The notes beneath the pieces are model-generated. The model saw nothing but the letters and a program-made list of their open reading frames with translations, had not been told where the DNA came from and did no database searches. Shown in pieces: positions 1 through 7,400 of a DNA stretch of 64,000 nt. Positions within the stretch are counted from its first letter, which is position 1, and every line of letters starts with the position of its first letter. The DNA comes from CAVVSD01 sp963757125 (lineage in GTDB: Bacteria; Actinomycetota; Thermoleophilia; Solirubrobacterales; Solirubrobacteraceae), in the NCBI GenBank assembly GCA_963757125.1, contig CAVWQP010000009.1, positions 1,364,001-1,428,000 of the forward strand. Reading direction: 5' to 3'. The translations under genes and the position numbers were made by a program.

Positions 1-1126
1 CACCTACGCGCGCTACCCGGTCGAGTTCGTCCGGGGAGAGGGGGTGCGCCTCTGGGACGCCGAGGGCAACGAGTACCTCGACTTCCTCGCCGGGATCTCC
101 GTGTCCAGCGTCGGGCACTGCCATCCCGCCGTGGTCAAGGCGATCCAGGAGCAGGCGGCGCGGCTCATCCACGTCGGCAACCTCTTCTACACCGAGCCGA
201 TGGCGCGGCTCGCCGACCGCCTCGCGGAGAGCTCGCTCGGCGGGCGCGTGTTCTTCACGAACTCCGGCGCGGAGGCGGTCGAGGCGGCACTCAAGCTCGC
301 CCGCAAGGCCAAGCGCGGCGGGGACATCGTCGTCGCGCACCGCGCGTTCCACGGCCGGACGATGGGCGCGCTGAGCGCCACGCCGCAGGAGGCCAAGCAG
401 GCGCCGTTCGCACCGCTCGTCCCCGGCTTCATCGCCGTCGAGCCGACGGCCGAGGCGATCAGCGCCGCGGTCAACGAGCGCACGGCCGCGGTGCTCATCG
501 AGCCGGTGCAGGGGGAGGGCGGCATCTGGCCATTGCCGTTCGAGGTGCTGGCGGCGGCGCGCGAGGCCTGCGACGCCGTCGGCGCTGCGCTCATCTTCGA
601 CGAGATCCAGTGCGGGCTCGGGCGCACCGGCCACGCCTGGGCCTACCAGGCCTCGGGCGTCGTGCCCGACGCGCTCACCACGGCCAAGGCCCTCGGCGGC
701 GGACTGCCGATCGGGGCGCTCATCACCGGGGACCGGCTCGCCGACGTGCTGCAGCCCGGCGACCACGGCTCGACGTTCCCCGGCGGCCCGGTCGTCGCCG
801 CAGCCGCGCTCGCCACGCTCGACGTCCTGCTCGATCCCGCGCTCCACGAGCGCATCCAGGACCTCGGTGCCCGGCTGCTCGACGAGCTGGCCGAGCTGCC
901 GCGCGTGACCGCCGCCCGCGGCGTCGGGCTCATGCTCGCCATCGAGCTCGAGACCGGCGACGCGCCCGACGTCGTCCGCCGCGCCCTGCTCGAGCACCGC
1001 CTCGTGCTCAACGCGACCGGCCCCACCACGATCCGCCTCCTCCCGCCGCTCATCGTGACCGACGAGGAGCTCGCGGAGGCCCTCCGGCGGCTGCGCGCCG
1101 CCCTCGAGTCCGAAAGCCAGGTATGA
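1..1126 (+). CDS. argD: Acetylornithine aminotransferase, 5' end cut by window
   Basis: PLP enzyme that converts N-acetylglutamate 5-semialdehyde to N2-acetylornithine in arginine synthesis. The frame is open from base 2, and the first residues (TYARYPVEFVRGEG) already match the family N-terminus. Only a short piece of the N-terminus therefore lies outside the window, and the GTG at 44 is internal. Visible landmarks are HRAFHGRTMG, FDEIQCGLGRTG and the PLP lysine in TTAKALGGG (codon 686-688). The stop overlaps the argG start (ATGA), so the two genes are an operon with coupled translation. General omega-aminotransferase activity is a possible side function; the argG linkage supports argD. Confidence 0.93.
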   Translation, partial: TYARYPVEFVRGEGVRLWDAEGNEYLDFLAGISVSSVGHCHPAVVKAIQEQAARLIHVGNLFYTEPMARLADRLAESSLGGRVFFTNSGAEAVEAALKLARKAKRGGDIVVAHRAFHGRTMGALSATPQEAKQAPFAPLVPGFIAVEPTAEAISAAVNERTAAVLIEPVQGEGGIWPLPFEVLAAAREACDAVGAALIFDEIQCGLGRTGHAWAYQASGVVPDALTTAKALGGGLPIGALITGDRLADVLQPGDHGSTFPGGPVVAAAALATLDVLLDPALHERIQDLGARLLDELAELPRVTAARGVGLMLAIELETGDAPDVVRRALLEHRLVLNATGPTTIRLLPPLIVTDEELAEALRRLRAALESESQV

Positions 1127-2442
1127 CCGACGCACCCCGCACCTCCGCTCACACCATCCCGCCGCCCGGCCAGGCGGCCGAGCGCGTCCGCGCGCAGGCG
1201 ATCGCATCCTACGAGGCAAACCACGACGAGGTGAACCGTGTCTGCCTCCTGTACTCAGGCGGGTTGGACACCAGTGTGATGCTCAAGTGGATCCAGGATG
1301 AGTATGAGGCCGAGGTTGTCACTCTCACAGTGAATCTCGGGCAGCCGGGTGAGGACTACGAGGTCGTGGAGGGCAAGGCGAAGGACCTCGGCGCGATCGA
1401 GACGCACGTCATCGATGCGCGCGAGGAGTTCGCCAACGACTTCATCGTCCCCGCCATCAAGGCCAACGCGATCTACGGCCTCGGCTACCCGCTCTTCACG
1501 GCGCTGGGCCGGCCGCTCATCGCCAAGTGGGCCGTCGAGATCGCCCGGCAGACCGGGTGCGACACCATCGCCCACGGCTGCACCGGCAAGGGCAACGACC
1601 AGGTCCGCATCGAGGCGACGATCGCGACGCTCGCGCCCGAGCTGAAGGTGATCGCGCCGGTCCGCGGCTGGCAGATGGGCCGCGACGAGGAGATCGCCTA
1701 CGCCCGCGAGCACGGGATCCCGGTGAAGGGTGGGACCGAGTCGGCCCCGTACTCGATCGACGACAACCTCTGGGGGCGCTCCTCGGAGGGCAAGTGGATC
1801 GAGGACATCGAGCACGCGCCGGAGGACGACGTCTTCCAGCTCGTGACGCGGCCCGAGGACGCGCCCGACGAGTCCGAGGTCATCGAGGTCGAGTTCGAGC
1901 GCGGCGTCCCCGTCGGTCTGAACGGCGTGCGCCTCGGCATCGTCGACCTGCTCGAGCAGGCGGCGGAGATCGGCATCCGCCACGGCGTCGGGATCGTCGA
2001 CCACCTCGAGGACCGCATCGTCGGCCTGAAGGTGCGCGACATCTACGAGGTGCCGGCCGCGACCATCCTGCTGACCGCGCACGCCGAGCTCGAGAAGCTC
2101 ATCGGCACGATTCACCAGAACCAGTTCAAGCCGCAGCTCGACCGTCAGTGGGCGTACCTCGTGTACGCGGGTCTGTGGTGGGAGCCGCTGCGCGGTGACC
2201 TGGATGCGTACATGGAGAGTGTGAACGCGCAGGTGACGGGCACGGTCGGACTCAAGCTCTACAAGGGGTCGGTGCGGGCGGTGACACGGTCATCGCCCAA
2301 CGCGGTGTACGACGCGTCGCTGGCGTCCTTCGCGCAGTCCGGCGGCCTGTTCTCGCAGCAGGCGTCGCCCGGCTTCATCGAGATCTGGTCGCTGCAGTCC
2401 CGCATGGCGTACCGCCTGCGCCAGGCGAACGCGGAGGGCTGA
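1123..2442 (+). CDS. argG: Argininosuccinate synthase
   Basis: ATP-dependent ligase joining citrulline and aspartate in arginine synthesis (439 aa). The ATP-pyrophosphatase loop YSGGLDTS lies near residue 45, after a hydrophilic N-terminal extension of about 40 residues that is longer than in short-type ArgG proteins. HGCTGKGNDQVR and the GGTESAPYSIDDNLWGRS region are intact. The start is the ATG overlapping the argD stop. A later GTG (near 1231) would remove the extension, so the true N-terminus is the uncertain part. The family assignment is secure. Confidence 0.95.
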   Translation: MTDAPRTSAHTIPPPGQAAERVRAQAIASYEANHDEVNRVCLLYSGGLDTSVMLKWIQDEYEAEVVTLTVNLGQPGEDYEVVEGKAKDLGAIETHVIDAREEFANDFIVPAIKANAIYGLGYPLFTALGRPLIAKWAVEIARQTGCDTIAHGCTGKGNDQVRIEATIATLAPELKVIAPVRGWQMGRDEEIAYAREHGIPVKGGTESAPYSIDDNLWGRSSEGKWIEDIEHAPEDDVFQLVTRPEDAPDESEVIEVEFERGVPVGLNGVRLGIVDLLEQAAEIGIRHGVGIVDHLEDRIVGLKVRDIYEVPAATILLTAHAELEKLIGTIHQNQFKPQLDRQWAYLVYAGLWWEPLRGDLDAYMESVNAQVTGTVGLKLYKGSVRAVTRSSPNAVYDASLASFAQSGGLFSQQASPGFIEIWSLQSRMAYRLRQANAEG

Positions 2443-2446
2443 TCGC

Positions 2447-3391
2447 GTGACCCGCGTGGCGGTCCTGGACGACTACGGGTCGGTCGCGCGCGGCCTGGGC
2501 CCGTGGGAGCGTCTGGACGGGCGCGCGGACGTGGACTTCATCGCCGAGCACCTCGACGACCCGGCGGCGCGGCTCGCGCCGTACGACGTCGTCGTCGCGA
2601 TGCGGGAGCGCACCGCGTTCCCGCGCGCCGTGCTCGACCGGCTGCCGACGCTGCGGCTGCTCGTGACGACGGGGATGATGAACGCGTCGATCGACTTCGA
2701 CGCGGCCCGCGACCACGGCGTCGTGATCTGCGGGACGGGCAGCCGCGGCGGCCCGACCGCCGAGCTCACGTGGGCGCTCGTCCTGGGCCTCGTGAAGCAC
2801 CTGCGCGAGGAGGACGCAGCGGTCCGCGCGGGCGGGTGGCAGCAGTCGCCCGGCGGCGACCTCGAGGGCAAGCGGCTCGGGGTCATCGGGCTCGGCCGCC
2901 TGGGGCGGCGCGTCGCCGCGGTCGGTCTCGCCTTCGGGATGGACGTCGTCGCCTGGAGCGCGAACCTGCAGGCGTCCGACGCCGCCGAGATCGGCGTGCA
3001 GCGGGTCGAGCTCGACGAGCTCCTGGCCGGCTCGGACGTGGTCACGATCCACCAGAAGCTCTCCGACCGCACGCGCGGGCTCATCGGCGCGCGCGAGCTG
3101 GGCCTCATGCGCCCGGATGCGCTCCTCATCAACACGTCGCGCGGCCCGATCGTCGACGAGCACGCGCTCCTCGACGCCCTGACGGCCGGGTCCATCGGCG
3201 GCGCGGGGCTGGACGTCTTCGACGTCGAGCCGCTGCCGTCCGGCCACCCGCTGCGGACCGCGCCGCGGACGCTGCTCACGCCGCACCTCGGCTACGCGAC
3301 CGAGGAGACCTTCCGGGGCATGTTCGCCCAGGCCGTCGAGGACATCGAGGGGTGGCTCGACGGCGCGCCCGTTCGCGTTCTGGGTGGATAG
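2447..3391 (+). CDS. D-2-hydroxyacid dehydrogenase (NAD-binding)
   Basis: NAD(P)-dependent oxidoreductase of the D-isomer 2-hydroxyacid dehydrogenase family (314 aa). The Rossmann motif LGVIGLGRLGRR lies near residue 145. The catalytic Arg is in INTSRGPIVDE and the Glu in DVFDVEPLP. The His is in LTPHLGYATEE. GTG start 4 bases after the argG stop, so it probably rides on the arginine operon transcript. The sequence resembles phosphoglycerate dehydrogenase-like and glyoxylate reductase-like members without an ACT domain; the substrate cannot be told from sequence. Confidence 0.88.
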   Translation: MTRVAVLDDYGSVARGLGPWERLDGRADVDFIAEHLDDPAARLAPYDVVVAMRERTAFPRAVLDRLPTLRLLVTTGMMNASIDFDAARDHGVVICGTGSRGGPTAELTWALVLGLVKHLREEDAAVRAGGWQQSPGGDLEGKRLGVIGLGRLGRRVAAVGLAFGMDVVAWSANLQASDAAEIGVQRVELDELLAGSDVVTIHQKLSDRTRGLIGARELGLMRPDALLINTSRGPIVDEHALLDALTAGSIGGAGLDVFDVEPLPSGHPLRTAPRTLLTPHLGYATEETFRGMFAQAVEDIEGWLDGAPVRVLGG

Positions 3392-3408
3392 GCCGCCGCC
3401 CGCAGGGG

Positions 3409-3414
3409 TACGGT
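3409..3414 (+). promoter_or_regulatory. -10-like TACGGT before small membrane ORF
   Basis: The hexamer TACGGT ends 8 bases before the ATG at 3423, and no Shine-Dalgarno is present. The spacing would put the transcript start at or next to the start codon. Confidence 0.5.
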
Positions 3415-3422
3415 CCCAGGCA

Positions 3423-3590
3423 ATGTTCTATCGACTGCTCGGCATGGCCGTCTGGAAGGGCGGCAGGTTCTACGTCAGCCGCAAGTACGGCGGGAAGCTC
3501 CCGCCGCGCGCGCTCGCCGGCATCGGCGGGCTGCTCGTCCTCGCGGTGGGCGCGCTGCTGTTCTCCGCCCGCCGCGGCGACGCGGCCTAG
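3423..3590 (+). CDS. Small single-pass membrane protein (unknown)
   Basis: A 55-residue protein not recognised as any family. The first 30 residues are basic and aromatic (FYRLLGMAVWKGGRFYVSRKYGGK). They are followed by a glycine/leucine-rich transmembrane helix (about 34-49) and a short RRGDAA tail, which suggests a small inner-membrane protein. An ATG at 3423 preceded by TACGGT is preferred over an earlier in-frame GTG-type start inside the upstream gene's tail. It lies just upstream of two large paralogous genes and may belong with them; that is inference from position only. Confidence 0.6.
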   Translation: MFYRLLGMAVWKGGRFYVSRKYGGKLPPRALAGIGGLLVLAVGALLFSARRGDAA

Positions 3591-3620
3591 TCACCACTCG
3601 CGAGCGGCCCTTCCGCCACC

Positions 3621-3626
3621 TACAGT
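3621..3626 (+). promoter_or_regulatory. -10-like TACAGT before first SCP2-like paralogue
   Basis: TACAGT sits 7 bases before the GTG at 3634. The upstream small ORF ends at 3590, so this gene can have its own leaderless transcript. Confidence 0.5.
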
Positions 3627-3633
3627 TTCCCTC

Positions 3634-5364
3634 GTGGAGCCCGAGGCCCCGAGGGAGACCCAGCCCGTCGTCGTCGCATCCGTGGTGCGCGGGCTCGGCG
3701 GGGGAGGATCGGTCCGCATCACCGTCCACGGGACCTGGCGCGACGCGCCGTCGGCCACGCCGCCGATCCTCGTCGTCGACGACGGCGAGCGGCGCCACGT
3801 CGTCCCGGCGCTCGCGCCGCGGCCGATCGCGGACGCGTCGGCCTTCCACGCCGCGTTCGACCTGCCCCCCGCGCTCGGCGGCGTCGGCCCGGACGGGTTC
3901 CTGCTGTCCGTCGGGGGCGCCGAGATCCGCCTGCCCGCGGCGCTGCCGAGCGTGCCTCCGGCGCCTGTGCGCGACGTCGCGGCCGAAGCGCCGCCGGTCC
4001 CGGCCGAGGTGATCGACCGCGCCGTGCTCGCCGAGCACCGCGCCAAGCGCTCCGAGCAGGGCCTGGAGGACCTGGCCGAGCGGATGCGGGCGCTCGAGGC
4101 GCACCTCGCGGAGGTCACCGCGGAGCGCGATCGCCTCCGGGAGGACCTCGAGGACGCGGAGGCGGCCGAGGAGCGCCGCAACGCGGGCCTGCACGAGCAG
4201 CTCGCCCGGTTGCGCGAGTCCGCCGCCCAGGCGGAGGGCCTGCAGGCGGCGCTGCGGACCGCGCGCGGCGACGCCGATGCCGCCGTCGGCGATCTGCACG
4301 CCGCCCGCGACGAGATCGCCTCGCTGCGGGCCGAGCTCGAGCGGGTGAGCGAGGAGCGCGACGAGCTGCGCGAGGAGGCCGTCGGCGCGGAGGACGGGGC
4401 CGAGATCGACGAGGACGGCGAGGACTCCTTCGACATCGCGCTCGCGCAGCTGCGCTCGCGCTCGCTGCCGCCCGCGGGCGAGGAGGGCGGCAACGTCATC
4501 CCGTTCGATCCGCTGCGCAACACGATGAACCTCGCGGCGATGAGCCCCGGCCGCCGGGCGCGCTCCCGGCTGCGGCGGGTGGCGCCGGAGGACCGCAAGG
4601 TCCTGCAGGGCGACAGCCTCGGTCCCGAGCGGCGCTCGGGCGTGGCCTGGCTGGCGGGCGCGATCGGCCTGCTCGCCGCCGAGGACATCCGCGCGGCAGG
4701 TGCGTTCCTCGTCTCCCTGCTGCCCGACGGCGCCCGGACGCTCGAGGAGGACCTCGTCTACGACATCGACCTCGACGGGGTCGGCGCGTACCGCGTCACG
4801 CTGCGGGGGGGCACGGGCGAGGTCGCGCCGAGGGCCGAGGACGCGCCCGGCGAGTCCGAGTTCCGCCTCTCCGGCCCGGTGGCCGCGCTCGCAACGCTGG
4901 GCGCCGGCGGGGCGCCGCGGCGGCTCGGCGGCGCCGTGCGCGTCAATGGGTCCCGGCGGGCGCTCCGTCGTCTGCTGAAGTCGAGGCGGCTCCCCGTCGA
5001 CCTCGGCGACCTGGCCGCCGCCGGCCTCGTGCCCGATCCGGCGCTGCTCATGGAGGCGCTCGCCGTGGCCGTCCGGCCGACGTGGACCGGCGACAGCGAC
5101 TTCGCCGTCGCCATCGACGTGCCCGGGCGGGAGCCGATCACCGTCGTCGCCGATCCGGGCAAGCGGCTGCAGGTCGTCGGCGCGCCGCCCGAGGGCGGGG
5201 CCGTGCGGGCCGTGCTCACCACGTCGCCCGCCGCGCTGCTCGCGCTGCTCGGGCGGGTCGCGCCGCCGGACGACGACGACGCGTGGCTGTCGGGCGAGGA
5301 CGACGTCATGACGACGCTGCTGGAGCTGCTGGACAGGGCGCAGGGCCTGCCGTCACGGCACTAG
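3634..5364 (+). CDS. Coiled-coil protein with two SCP2-like domains, paralogue 1
   Basis: Unrecognised 576-residue soluble protein with no signal peptide or membrane segment. Reading N to C, residues ~10-105 form a beta-rich domain with a PPILVVDDGERRHVV motif. Next is a conserved block (VIDRAVLAEHRAKRSEQ, ~125-141) leading into a long Glu/Arg coiled coil (~140-250). Two segments resembling sterol-carrier-protein-2 folds follow: ~370-450 (DLVYDIDLDGVG) and ~487-541 (FAVAIDVPG ... TSPAALLALLGR). The same order occurs in the next gene, so the two are tandem duplicates. Starting at GTG 3634 gives a clean N-terminus. The SCP2 resemblance is from pattern only; the function is unknown. Confidence 0.72.
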   Translation: MEPEAPRETQPVVVASVVRGLGGGGSVRITVHGTWRDAPSATPPILVVDDGERRHVVPALAPRPIADASAFHAAFDLPPALGGVGPDGFLLSVGGAEIRLPAALPSVPPAPVRDVAAEAPPVPAEVIDRAVLAEHRAKRSEQGLEDLAERMRALEAHLAEVTAERDRLREDLEDAEAAEERRNAGLHEQLARLRESAAQAEGLQAALRTARGDADAAVGDLHAARDEIASLRAELERVSEERDELREEAVGAEDGAEIDEDGEDSFDIALAQLRSRSLPPAGEEGGNVIPFDPLRNTMNLAAMSPGRRARSRLRRVAPEDRKVLQGDSLGPERRSGVAWLAGAIGLLAAEDIRAAGAFLVSLLPDGARTLEEDLVYDIDLDGVGAYRVTLRGGTGEVAPRAEDAPGESEFRLSGPVAALATLGAGGAPRRLGGAVRVNGSRRALRRLLKSRRLPVDLGDLAAAGLVPDPALLMEALAVAVRPTWTGDSDFAVAIDVPGREPITVVADPGKRLQVVGAPPEGGAVRAVLTTSPAALLALLGRVAPPDDDDAWLSGEDDVMTTLLELLDRAQGLPSRH

Positions 5365-5405
5365 GACCGGCCCCCCGGGCTGGACGAATGTCCTCCACGG
5401 GCACA

Positions 5406-5426
5406 ACGCACCGCGTTACGGTGCGT
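5406..5426 (+). repeat. 8-bp inverted repeat over the -10 of paralogue 2
   Basis: ACGCACCG (5406-5413), 5-base loop, CGGTGCGT (5419-5426): a perfect inverted repeat. The right arm covers most of the TACGGT hexamer at 5417-5422. It could be an operator or a short terminator hairpin for the upstream gene; there is no T-run. Confidence 0.55.
5417..5422 (+). promoter_or_regulatory. -10-like TACGGT before second SCP2-like paralogue
   Basis: TACGGT ends 8 bases before ATG 5431, embedded in the inverted repeat 5406-5426. Confidence 0.5.
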
Positions 5427-5430
5427 CGCG

Positions 5431-7311
5431 ATGAACTCGTCCGATGCTCCCACTAGCGTTCCGCCCGTGCTCGATCCCGAGGTGGACGACATGCCACTCG
5501 TCGAGGACGTCCGCGCATCGCGTACCGGGGGTCCGGACGGCTCCGGGCTCGTGGTGGTCGAGGGCGTCTGGGGCGCAGCCGCCGGCGGCCCGCCGCCCGT
5601 GCTCTTCGTCGACGACGGCGCGCGGCGCCACACGCTCGTCGCGCTCGACGCCGCGCCGCAGGACGACCCGACCGCCTTCCGCGCGACGTTCGCGGTGCCG
5701 GCGGATCTCGTCGGCCATCTCGAGGAGGGACTCGCGCTCGGCCTCGGCCACGCCGAGTTCCCGCTGACGCTCGAGGCCACGCCCGTCATCGCGCGGCGGC
5801 TCGCCGAGCAGGCGGGCGACGCGGCGCCCGGGGACGTCGAGCTCCCGCTCGCGCCGTCCGGGCGGTTCGACCGCGAGGACGAGCCACCGGAGAGCCGCGG
5901 CAGCATCGCCGCCGCGATCCTGCGCGCCACGGAGCCGGCGCCGCCCGCACCCGGCGCCACCGTCGTCGAGCGCTCGGTCATCGCCGAGCGCCGCGCGAAG
6001 CGCAGCGAGCAGATCGCAGCGGTCATGGAGCGCCGCGCACGCGGGGCCGAGGACACCGCGCAGGAGCTCGGCGCGCGCATCGACGCACTCGAGGCACGGG
6101 TCGCCGAGCTGTCCGTGGAGCGCGACCGCCTGGCGGCCGAGCTCGAGCTGCAGAAGGCCACCGTCGACCTCGCCGAGCTCGGCCGCGAGCAGGCCGAGGC
6201 AAAGCTCGCGGAGGCTCTCGGCGAGACGCCGGAGCCGGACCCGGGCGCGCAGATCGCCGCCGTCCGCAGGCTCCCGGGGCTCGAGGAGGCGGCGCGTGCG
6301 CTGAGCGAGCAGGAGGTTGCGCAGCCGGCCGAGCCCGCCGAGCCGACGCACGGAGGGGTCGACCCCTTCGCCGAGGCGCTCGCGAAGCTGCGCGCCGACC
6401 GCGAGGACCTCGTGGCGGCGGTCGCGCCGCACGAGCCGGCGGAGGTCCACGTCGACGAGCCGGCACCCCTGCAGGAGCAGGTCGTCCCGTACCTCATCAG
6501 CGCCGAGCACCCGCGCACGCCGTGGCTCTCGTGGGCCATCACGGCGCTCGACGAGCGCGACCGCGCATCCGCGGCCCAGCTCGTCACGCAGCTGCTTCCC
6601 GACCAGGCGCGCACCGTGCGCCGCGACCTCGTCTACGACCTCGACCTCGACGGGATGGGCCCGCTGCGGGTGGAGCTGTCCGCCGACGGCGCGGGCCGGG
6701 TCCTCACGCGCGACGGCGCCTCGCCCGACGCCGAGTTCGCCCTCGAGGCGACCCCGACGCAGTTCGCGACGCTCGCGGGCGGCGGCGCGCCGATCTGGCC
6801 CAGCGGGCTCCGCGTGGCCGGCACCCGCCGCTTCTTCCTCCCGCTGGCACGACTCGCACGCAAGCGCCGCCGGCGCCTGGCGCTCGCCGAGCTCGTCGCC
6901 GCAGGGATGCCGCTCGATCCGGGGCTCGTCATCCGCGCCCTCGCGAGCGCGGTCCCGGGGGAGTGGACCCTCGGCCACACGTTCGCGGTGACGGTGCACG
7001 TCGCCGGCTCGGAGACCTGCCGCGTCGTCGTGCAGAACGGTGCGCCGCTGCGCGTCCTGCGGGTCGACGAGCACGGCAGGCGCTCCGCCGTCGTCGCGGC
7101 CACGACGGCCCGTGAGCCGGTCGTCGCCGAGGGCGCCGTCGGCGGCGCCGACGCGGTCCTGACGCTCACCCCGCGTGGCGCGCTGCCGCTCCTCGCGCAG
7201 GCCGAGCCGCCTGCCGACGAGGAGCCGGCGACCGCGATCGGCGACCTGGCCGCGGCGACCGCGCTGCTCGGCTGGTTCGACCGCGTGCAGGGCCTCGCAC
7301 CCCGGGCCTGA
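5431..7311 (+). CDS. Coiled-coil protein with two SCP2-like domains, paralogue 2
   Basis: A 626-residue relative of the preceding gene with the same domain order. The N-terminal beta-rich domain (~20-125) has PPPVLFVDDGARRHTLV. The shared block VVERSVIAERRAKRSEQ (~172-188) leads into a coiled coil (~180-270) and an acidic Pro-rich linker. The first SCP2-like segment begins at DLVYDLDLDGMG (~397) and the second at FAVTVHVAG (~515). Both paralogues end in a similar acidic helix (ALLGWFDRVQGL here, TTLLELLDRAQGL there). No catalytic motif is visible. A scaffold or lipid/hydrophobic ligand binding role is conceivable from the SCP2-like parts but is speculation. Confidence 0.75.
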   Translation: MNSSDAPTSVPPVLDPEVDDMPLVEDVRASRTGGPDGSGLVVVEGVWGAAAGGPPPVLFVDDGARRHTLVALDAAPQDDPTAFRATFAVPADLVGHLEEGLALGLGHAEFPLTLEATPVIARRLAEQAGDAAPGDVELPLAPSGRFDREDEPPESRGSIAAAILRATEPAPPAPGATVVERSVIAERRAKRSEQIAAVMERRARGAEDTAQELGARIDALEARVAELSVERDRLAAELELQKATVDLAELGREQAEAKLAEALGETPEPDPGAQIAAVRRLPGLEEAARALSEQEVAQPAEPAEPTHGGVDPFAEALAKLRADREDLVAAVAPHEPAEVHVDEPAPLQEQVVPYLISAEHPRTPWLSWAITALDERDRASAAQLVTQLLPDQARTVRRDLVYDLDLDGMGPLRVELSADGAGRVLTRDGASPDAEFALEATPTQFATLAGGGAPIWPSGLRVAGTRRFFLPLARLARKRRRRLALAELVAAGMPLDPGLVIRALASAVPGEWTLGHTFAVTVHVAGSETCRVVVQNGAPLRVLRVDEHGRRSAVVAATTAREPVVAEGAVGGADAVLTLTPRGALPLLAQAEPPADEEPATAIGDLAAATALLGWFDRVQGLAPRA

Positions 7312-7330
7312 CCGTCGTCCGCAGATTGCG

Positions 7331-7358
7331 GGCGGAGCGGGTCGCAGACCCGCCCGCC
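7331..7358 (+). terminator. GC-rich hairpin after paralogue 2
   Basis: GGCGG-a-GCGGGTC, loop GCA, GACCCGC-CCGCC: a 12-bp stem with one bulged base, 20 bases past the stop codon and before dnaE. There is no T-tract, so it is a hairpin-only terminator candidate. Confidence 0.45.
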
Positions 7359-7384
7359 GGGCCCTTGGCGTCCGGGTCCCCACC

Positions 7385-7390
7385 TATGCT
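7385..7390 (+). promoter_or_regulatory. -10-like TATGCT before dnaE
   Basis: TATGCT ends 10 bases before the GTG at 7401. The ATG at 7386 falls inside this hexamer, which is one reason to prefer GTG 7401 as the dnaE start. Confidence 0.4.
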
Positions 7391-7400
7391 CCGTCCGGTC

